Below, one piece after another: positions 57,374-64,000 of a DNA stretch of 64,000 nucleotides. Every line of letters begins with the position of its first letter. The first letter of the stretch is position 1. Origin of the DNA: Bombyx mori. Its lineage: Eukaryota; Arthropoda; Insecta; Lepidoptera; Bombycidae. The stretch covers positions 3,548,001-3,612,000 of the forward strand of contig NC_085131.1 in NCBI RefSeq assembly GCF_030269925.1. The letters are read 5' to 3'. A program made the translations under genes and the position numbers. The notes beneath the pieces were generated by a model, which did not search any database, was not told where the DNA came from, and saw only the letters and a program-made list of their open reading frames with translations.

Positions 57374-58123
57374 CTAAATAGGGTCCAGGGCCCCTACAAG
57401 CGAAACATTACGTCTATGCATAGGCAAACGTGGTAATCGTGGTCTAGAGCAGGCGGAGACTAACCTATATTCTTGAATAGAATCCTCCAAAGCACTACTC
57501 AAACGCTCATAGTCCTGGTTACTTGCACAAACCTGTTCTTGAATTTCCTCATCGTGTTGTATTATTGGGGCGACGGTGTCAGTTACCACTTGGTTTTCTT
57601 GTGGTTCGATGGGAACAGGTAGCGCTTCGTAGCGTAGTCGATCAAGAAGAGACTGGTCCAACAGCCTAAGCCGCTGGATAGCCCTCACCTGATCTGACAG
57701 TCGTTGTGTCGAAACATTCACGGTCGGGCACAATGTCTGAAACACAGAGAACATTTTTGAGCGATACGCAGAAAGGTTGGTTTCTCCCTCCGTAGCCTCA
57801 TAGTACGCTCGCATGACATTCATATTTATATTTTCGTTCCAACGCATGCGAGAGCGCACTACACCACTGGTAGCGGGGACCGTAGACGGGACATTTCGCC
57901 TCGTTGATCCCAAGCGTGCCAATGGTGGGCGGCCCCGGCGCACAGGTCTTGGCGGCGCAGGGGACGGCTGTGTTTCGTCGCTGGATAAACTTTCAATTCT
58001 CGTCGGACTTGGAGAGCCATCCGACGAACACGACGGAATACATGGTGATGTTCTTTGTGCGCCACAGGTCACCTGTCTACACTGTCGACTTGGGTTTTTC
58101 CTTAATGCAGTTGTCGTCGACAT
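57374..58123 (-). CDS. R4-like LINE, N-terminal frame
   Basis: 249 aa. After a basic Ser/Pro-rich lead, residues ~93-170 (RMRWNENINMNVMRAYYE and on to LLDRLRYEAL) look like a Myb/SANT-type DNA-binding fold. The frame stops TAG at 57376-57374 and the downstream polymerase frame is offset by -1. Either a frameshift mutation or a natural two-frame arrangement. Confidence 0.65.
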   Translation of the reverse strand: MSTTTALRKNPSRQCRQVTCGAQRTSPCIPSCSSDGSPSPTRIESLSSDETQPSPAPPRPVRRGRPPLARLGSTRRNVPSTVPATSGVVRSRMRWNENINMNVMRAYYEATEGETNLSAYRSKMFSVFQTLCPTVNVSTQRLSDQVRAIQRLRLLDQSLLDRLRYEALPVPIEPQENQVVTDTVAPIIQHDEEIQEQVCASNQDYERLSSALEDSIQEYRLVSACSRPRLPRLPMHRRNVSLVGALDPI

Positions 58124-58330
58124 GGACGTGTCACATTGCAGTTTTTTTTAAATTCTTTATTTTCATTTTTGCATCCAACTTTACACTTTCTCTTTTTGTT
58201 TTTATCATTTTTAAAATTTAATTATTTGTATTTTTTCTGTAAATATTTGTAAAAATTTAGGTAAAATTAAATAAATTTTAATTTTGCAATTTTTGACACG
58301 TCTGTTGTTATTTTATTTTTATTATTATTA

Positions 58331-60663
58331 AAACTAAAATTAAATTAAAATTTGTCGATACGCGCTGATAAATTCACAGCTATCGTGCACAACGCTAATG
58401 GAAGCGTTCTCCAAGAACGGCAGTCCGCGCGAGTGATTTGCGCCACCCGCCGCCGCGCGGTCGCGACTTGTTAGGGTTGCTACACATTAACACATTTTTA
58501 ATAAAATCTTTCATTAATTTAAAAGTTAACATCAATCGTATTAGCATTAACATATGTATTTATCTTTAGCTCATCGATAAACGTTTTAAAGATGTATTTG
58601 AATGCAAACGTACTGCTGTATTCGTGGAAAATAAATTAATGAAACGATATTGTTTTGCTTGAAGCTTGTATGCGCTACGTCAGAATATGAGCGAGGCGTC
58701 ATATTGCTAACGCTCTAGGTCGATTTCCGTTCGATCGCGTGACGAACGGACAACACTTGTGCCGGCGGCGAACAAAGAAGTGTTCTTGTGTCGCGGCGCC
58801 GCCCTCCCGCCGCGAATTGTGTCCGTGGCGACGGTCGGCCGCGGATCGATATCGCCGGCTCGAGATCTCGGCCTACGCGTCCGCTTCGCCGGCCATTTGC
58901 CTACCTCGACGCCTCGGGCTCGTGTGTACATAACCCGCCACCACCCACCCCGGCCGATACACCCCCGCAGATTACCGCCTACAAAGCAAACTTCGTTGGT
59001 ACGTGCATGCAATATGCGCAAGGAGCAGACCCGAATTGCACGTCGAACGGTCGCCGCCAGGATTACTTTGATATCCCACCCGTTATATAGGCCATTCCAT
59101 CTCCTAGACAAGAACGTCTCTATTTCGAACAAGGCTTCAGTCCGCACAGTTCTCGCAATCGCGTTAATTACTCAGACGATAGTTTAGCTCTCGATGATAA
59201 ACGATACGAACAGAAATTGTGCAACTTGAAACAGAATTAATTTGATACTACACAATATAATGGATATTACTTCGTCATCAATATTAAACGCTAATACGAG
59301 ATATGAAGTTTATTTTAATTAAAATCTCTAAAAGCACTTCACACATGCCCGTTCGAGAAAATTCGTAGGCCATTGTGGTTCTATTCATTTCAATCATAAA
59401 GAATGAATTCATTACTGTTTCACTAGTACGAAAGTTTTTGATATCAACTTTTGATGCTTCGATCTCGTGTACAAAGGCTAGGGATGTATTGGGGCTCTAA
59501 TGTCACAGAAATCACTTCGCTAATTCGTCTTAGACTTAGAGCCATAAAAACAACTTTTGCGTCCATGAACAATAGTCATACTGCAAAAATACTCGAAATA
59601 GATATCACATTCGCAGACAATTCGAGTAAGTTTGAATAGAAAGCGCGGGAGAGTCGTAAATCGGCCAAGTGCAGCAATTCCGCAAATTCCCGCCCTCCAG
59701 CCTCCGTTTGAAAGAGGGAAAGTTCACATTTGCATATTGGCCTTCGCGTCGCCAACTTTGCGACAAACTTTGTTGGATTCGGAGTTTGGCTACTCGGATA
59801 AATGCTACTACTGACTTCCCTTTGTTATTGTGACTGATCTAGTAGCTTCGGACTGTGTTATTTTGTTTCTAAAAGTTATTTCCGTTCTTCAAATTCTAGA
59901 TTTGATTTCCAATTGCTTTTAAGTTAATGCTAAATAGTTCCATGTCCATTGCCGACGAGTTTATTTTAAATATCAGTGAAAATCAAATTTTATTTGTCAC
60001 ATTTACTGAATTTCGATTTTTTTCTTTTTATTGTCAAAACTATACTGTTTATTTAATACATATTGCTATGATTAAATCCAAATGACATCAAATCTAAACT
60101 ACTGTTTTCTCGTGAATATACTTGAGCAGTCATAGTGAGGTTGTAAGCGCATATATACAAATTCTACTAAGCCCAAGAAAAAGCATTGAGTAATAAAATT
60201 ATCATTCAAGAAGACAAGGAAAAGTTTTTCAGCAACTGGCAAGCGGAGTGGCGAAATTAACGAGGAAACTCGTCGTGCCACAACAAACCGAACGGAAAAC
60301 AAACAATAAAGAAGTGAATGAAATGAATACGAGGAGTGAATCGGAATGAAGTGGAGCAACGGTTGGCGCCAGCACTATCGCGTAACGCTCAAGCGTATTT
60401 CAATAAAGGCGCGACATCTTTAATCTAGGGATCGGGTAGAGGCATAAATCTTGCAGGTCCGGAGCGAGTTTTGAATCATTTAGCGCGGTGCGGCTCGACG
60501 CCCTGCGCGACTTCCGTCCGGCACGTGCTCGGCCCCCGCCCGCCCCGCGCCGCAGCATGCCCCTCGCGCCACCCGTACCGCGTCTGTCTTGTCGAGACAA
60601 AGGGGCACTAGTGCTGCTATGATACATCTCGTGTCTATTATCGATGAAATTACTATACTTTTT
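58331..60663. other. Gene-less stretch with CpG-rich islands
   Basis: GC- and CpG-rich blocks at about 58395-58480, 58730-59060 and 60480-60610 stand out from AT-rich DNA. Several overlapping open frames on both strands of the second block are a by-product of GC content. Candidate promoter/first-exon DNA of an unseen gene; no splice-linked coding exon found. Confidence 0.4.
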
Positions 60664-60901
60664 TACTGGTGGTAGGACCTCGCGTGAGTCCGCACGGGTA
60701 GGTACCACCGCCCCGCCTATTTCCACCGTGAAGCAGTAATGTGTTTCGGTTTGAAGGGTGGGGCAGCCGTTGTAACTATAATTGAAACCTTAGAACTATA
60801 TCTCAGGGTGGGTGGCGCATTTACGTTGTAGATGTCTATGGGCTCCAGTAACCACTTAACACCAGGCTGTGAGCTCGTCCACACATCTAGCCAATAAAAA
60901 A
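60664..60901 (+). mobile_element. Bm1-like SINE, head-less copy
   Basis: TGGTGGTAGGACCTCGCGTG through CACACATCTAGCC and A-run. Confidence 0.8.
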
Positions 60902-61116
60902 AACGATTATTTTCTTTTTATTTAGGTAATAAAATAGATAGTCTTTATACTGTTTCACAATAGATACAATTCAGGGTGAATGGAATATTAAATAAATATT
61001 GGAACGAAGTTTCTTATGAGACGATGCAGAGGGGTACTCTAACCGGGAAAAAACGTCCGTAACGTAAGATTTTTATTATTTATGTATAGTCTTAGTATGA
61101 TGGCTATAGTCTACGT

Positions 61117-61373
61117 TTTTTTTTTTTTTTTTTTATTGCTTAGATGGGTGGACGAGCTCACAGCCCACCTGGTGTCAAGTGGTTACTGGAGCCCATAGAC
61201 ATCCACAACGTAAATGCGCCACCCACCTTGAGACATAAGTTCTAAGGTCTCAAGTATAGTTACAACGGCTACCCCACCCTTCAAACCGAAACGCATTACT
61301 GCTTCACGGCAGAAATAGGCAGGGCGGTGGTACCTACCCGCGCGGACTCACAAGAGGTCCTACCACCAGTGAA
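61117..61373 (-). mobile_element. Bm1-like SINE, head-less copy
   Basis: 20-nt T-run tail, GCTTAGATGGGTGGACGAGC, body, CCTACCACCAGTGAA. One of the least diverged bodies here. Confidence 0.85.
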
Positions 61374-61845
61374 TCGTGATGACGGTTATTATTATTATTC
61401 ATATAAATAGCTGTTTCTTTGTATATTATTATTACATATTTTTTATAAATCATTGTGAATAAAATAAAGTTGATAACTTTGTAAAGTAGTTTTTTTTATC
61501 AATAAAAAAATCATAATAAAAAATGTATGCCCGAATAATTATTTTCTTTATACCTCGAATAGACCTTAAAATTAATATTTTTATAATAAGGAACTTCGTT
61601 CCTATCCGGTGTCCCACGACACCACATATATTTTTTATTGTCCTGTATGAGAATTGCGTAAATCGATATTCATTTAAAATATTTATTTACGAAATTTTGA
61701 GTTACACGTTCATTCAGATTTTTTTAGTAATTTCGTAACAAAAATTATATTTGAGGATTTAAGAACGGAAAATAAATTAATAGATTACTGTGACATTTTC
61801 TTCTCCTTACATCTTCTATAGCTGATATTTAAAAAAACAATCATA
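61374..61845. other. Unassigned AT-rich DNA
   Basis: Contains ATAAGGAACTTCGTTCC then CCGGTGTCCCACGACACC (61588-61626), related in inverse order to 12657-12700. No gene. Confidence 0.4.
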
Positions 61846-62340
61846 TCGAGGGGTGAAAGGTTATTTGGTTTAACCACATTTCGCTTAATATGCTACATTT
61901 ATTTCTCTAATTAAAGGTCCGTTTTATTTGGTCTTAGCATCAACAATTCGATGTTTTTAATTGAACTTCAATTAAGTTTACCCCATTCAAATATCTGAAG
62001 AAGTTTTTTTGTTATGATATTACATATTTCCGGCCGTCTGGTGTAGTGGTAAGTGACATGGTCACTACACAAGGGGGTCGTGGGTTCGAATCCCGCCAAG
62101 GGAAGATATTTGTATGATAAATATAAATGTCTTTTCCAGGGTTATGGATGTATATTAAATATATGTATTTGTATAATAAAAATCTTACATTTATTTCCGT
62201 TATCTGGTACCTGTAACACAAGTTCTTTACGAACTTATCACGGGACCAGTTAACGTGGCGTGATTGTTAGTAAATATTTATTTATTATTATTTATTATTT
62301 ATTATTTCCAAATTTTAAACTTTAATTATCTCTCCTGAAA
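61846..62340. mobile_element. MITE (family M5) interrupted by a tRNA-SINE
   Basis: Left end TATCGAGGGGTGAAAGG; then sequence matching 6112-6500 (GTCCGTTTTATTTGGT, AACAATTCGAT, TTCAATTAAGTTTACCC). Family-D SINE inserted at ~62030; MITE resumes CCAAATTTTAAAC at ~62308. Confidence 0.6.
62031..62307 (+). mobile_element. tRNA-derived SINE (family D)
   Basis: Head CCGGCCGTCTGGTGTAGTGG with A box and GGGTTCGAATCCC B box; tail of TTTATT repeats. Opposite orientation to the copy at 727-997. Confidence 0.75.
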
Positions 62341-62460
62341 GTTGCAAAAATGTCACTTAAATCAAACAGTCTTTCACCTGTCGATGTCGTCAAAATTTTT
62401 TGACGAAGTTAATTTTTTATTTAATTAAAAGTCTTCTTTAATAAAATTTCGATAACGCTA

Positions 62461-62868
62461 ATGGTCCATCCCTATCCACACGACGTCCGAGCCGGCTCTA
62501 ATTTGAATTCACGGAGACTCCGCGACGCGTCCGCCGCGTCGGCCGCGCCCGACTTAATGAATCGCGAGGGAGGTGGGAGTCGCGCCCGCCCGGGGTGGCC
62601 CGGGGGTGATCGGACGGCCACCGCATCCTCCGCGCGGATAAGTGACGCCCGTGTTGCTCGGTACATAGGTACGCCTTATGTACTGCGGTACATAGAGGCC
62701 GGCCTGTACCTACGTAACGCTCGCCAAATTTATGTCCCGCACATGTCTAGAGACCGCGGCGTACCTTTAGAGGGATTTTGCGTGTTTACGTACAAACGGG
62801 GGCCGCCAAGATATTCGAGACGGAATTTCGCTCGGACCCTTATTGATGAGGCGGACGGCTTTCGTTAA
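62461..62868 (+). other. GC-rich island with a 135-codon open frame
   Basis: Open frame MVHPYPHDVRAGSNLNSR...EADGFR in a block far richer in G+C and CpG than its surroundings. No domain recognised; Arg/Ala/Gly/Pro-rich composition is what chance frames in CpG islands give. May be promoter or first-exon DNA. Confidence 0.25.
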
Positions 62869-62954
62869 TCCCTTCCACGCTGTCACGACACACGAAGTCC
62901 TTTAAAAACAAACTAAATAACAATTCTGGACAGTTAATAGTACAACCACAAGTC

Positions 62955-63037
62955 CACGGATCTTGCTAGGGTTCGTGTTAGCAACGTCATCAGGTTTGAG
63001 CCCCGTTCAAGGCTATCAGCTTAAGTAGAAAAAAAAG
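62955..63037 (+). mobile_element. Family-B 3' end fragment
   Basis: TTGCTAGGGTTCGTGTTAGC, GTTTGAGCCCCGTTC, CAAGGCTATCAGC and A-tail, with an internal deletion. Confidence 0.65.
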
Positions 63038-63041
63038 TATA

Positions 63042-63434
63042 CAGGTAACCATTCTATAATACGGTACTTTACAACACGGTTCGACTCTAACACGAAAAGA
63101 AAATTCCCCGAAAACCCTCTTTATAACACGATAACGGTACATCTACAACACGATAACGAGATTTGTGTTTAAAAATAATTTCGAAATTTACATTGTGCAT
63201 TATGAGCAGACAATATATAATTTTTTTTTTTTTTTTTAAGTCTAATTTTTAAGTCGAAATTTTAGTGATTATTTTTTAAGTCTCATAGGTAAAAAAATAC
63301 ATACAGGCATAGTTGAGATGTTACAGAAAAATTACTCTTACTTTTTGTACTGGCTTCTAGTCCCATATAACGCGGTTTCGCACAAGACGGGTCTTTCTAG
63401 GGACGCACCTACCGTGTTATAGAAGGGTTACCTG
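63042..63434. mobile_element. TA-flanked TIR transposon (Tc1/mariner-pogo type)
   Basis: 393 bp with inverted ends CAGGTAACCATTCTATAATA and TATAGAAGGGTTACCTG, TA on each side. Internal ATAACACGATAACGG repeats echo the TIR. No transposase. Confidence 0.75.
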
Positions 63435-64000
63435 TATGTAGTACAAGCTAACAGACACCCTTAAATTGCAAACCGAATCAACAATTGAATTTATCCTTTT
63501 TCAAAGTCAAGTTGAGAATGGTCTAAGAAATTAGAGGGAAGTTATAAAATTATTGTATTGCCGTAGGTCCTTGATACGCGTGCAAAATTTTAAGTTTTTT
63601 TTTAATGTCTGAAGGATTACCAGAAGCCCGGAGGCCTTTCCAGTTTCACCAGAACAGGTAGGCGATCAAGGGCTCAGCCAGGATGGGTAGGATTTGCTAA
63701 CAGCTGCCCGAGCGCCTCCGAAGAAGACTTAACAACTCAAGAGCAGCTGCTTCACGAATGAATCTACTACCGGATCGGAATCGCGACCCGCTGAGAAGAT
63801 CCGGCGACAAAATCAGCGGGATGATGTTTAGGTTAGGTTGCACTTCGAACTCTTTGCCGATTTCGACGAGTACGGTAAATCAAGTCAATCGGACGTCTTC
63901 TGAAGTCAATGAAAATTACGTTCAAATATTAAGTACATTACTTACAAACAAACCTACATACCTACATACCGAGCTAATAAAAGCATGTTATAATGTTTAC
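63435..64000. other. Window end: diverged family-B fragment and unassigned DNA
   Basis: A diverged family-B body on the minus strand lies at about 63690-63835 (CTACCGGATCGGAATCGCG, GAGAAGATCCGGCGAC). Nothing else recognised. Confidence 0.5.

Larger units (their letters stand above)
54390..58330 (-). mobile_element. R4/Dong-like LINE
   Basis: Minus strand: N-terminal frame 58123-57374, then the main frame (57188-54543, open upstream to ~57370) with RT, CCHC knuckle and a C-terminal restriction-like endonuclease. That order and the FMDD box fit the R4/Dong clade. Dong is a silkworm element that targets TAA repeats (known), and TAA-type repeats flank the 5' side here (about 58317-58330). Borders approximate. 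Confidence 0.8.

Noticed and set aside
58707..59187. Four overlapping frames of 64-146 codons on both strands
   Set aside because: They occur in all frames of a CpG-rich block, as expected from composition, and none shows a known domain.
62033..62105. Possible Val-like tRNA
   Set aside because: It is the head of SINE family D; same sequence followed by the same body at 727-997.

Overview
The window is eukaryotic nuclear DNA from a lepidopteran, most likely the silkworm Bombyx mori or a close relative. The reasons are short conserved exons in long AT-rich introns, at least 16 copies of a tRNA-headed SINE with a body I take to be Bm1 (named from memory, no search run), many short non-autonomous Helitrons ending in CTAG, several TIR families, and an R4/Dong-type retrotransposon. 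There is no sign of operons, CRISPR or prokaryotic features.

Four conserved host genes can be rebuilt exon by exon. (1) A TMEM8/PGAP6-family membrane protein on the + strand (2653-10168; signal-peptide exon not found). It has a long extracellular region, an EGF-like module and a seven-helix CREST hydrolase domain. (2) SAYSD1 on the - strand (17294-16207; two exons, 182 aa, complete). (3) FRMD8/Bili on the + strand (18930-30149; eleven exons, 600 aa, complete). (4) DRC7 (CCDC135, fly 'lobo') on the - strand (49128-33218; twelve exons, 685 aa, N-terminal ~190 aa not found). SAYSD1 and FRMD8 are divergent across 1.6 kb that carries a GCGCATGCGC palindrome (NRF1/Ewg-type core). FRMD8 and DRC7 converge across ~3 kb. 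I see no shared pathway: GPI-anchored protein release, ER translocation quality control, iRhom/ADAM17 trafficking, and the sperm axoneme.

Layout. 1-2.6 kb: repeats. 2.6-10.2 kb: PGAP6 homologue. 10.2-16.2 kb: intergenic, rich in MITEs, with a composite foldback at 13.2-14.1 kb. 16.2-17.3 kb: SAYSD1. 17.3-18.9 kb: divergent promoter region. 18.9-30.1 kb: FRMD8, with an antisense tRNA-Asn in intron 5. 30.1-33.2 kb: intergenic, with a pogo/Tigger-like element. 33.2-49.1 kb: DRC7, whose last-but-one intron holds a nearly intact 5-kb LINE (PHD-type ORF1; ORF2 broken by one nonsense codon). 49.1-54.4 kb: repeats and unassigned sequence. 54.4-58.3 kb: R4/Dong-like LINE. 58.3-64 kb: no recognisable gene, but several GC-rich, CpG-rich islands that could be promoter or first-exon DNA.

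I see no convincing undescribed multi-gene system. The most informative material is the repeat architecture: a MITE containing a SINE containing Helitrons, reciprocal filled/empty insertion sites, an inverted MITE pair enclosing most of FRMD8, and Helitron ends recognised by hairpin plus CTAG. Exon borders come from reading frame, splice motifs and remembered family sequence, with no alignment or transcript data.
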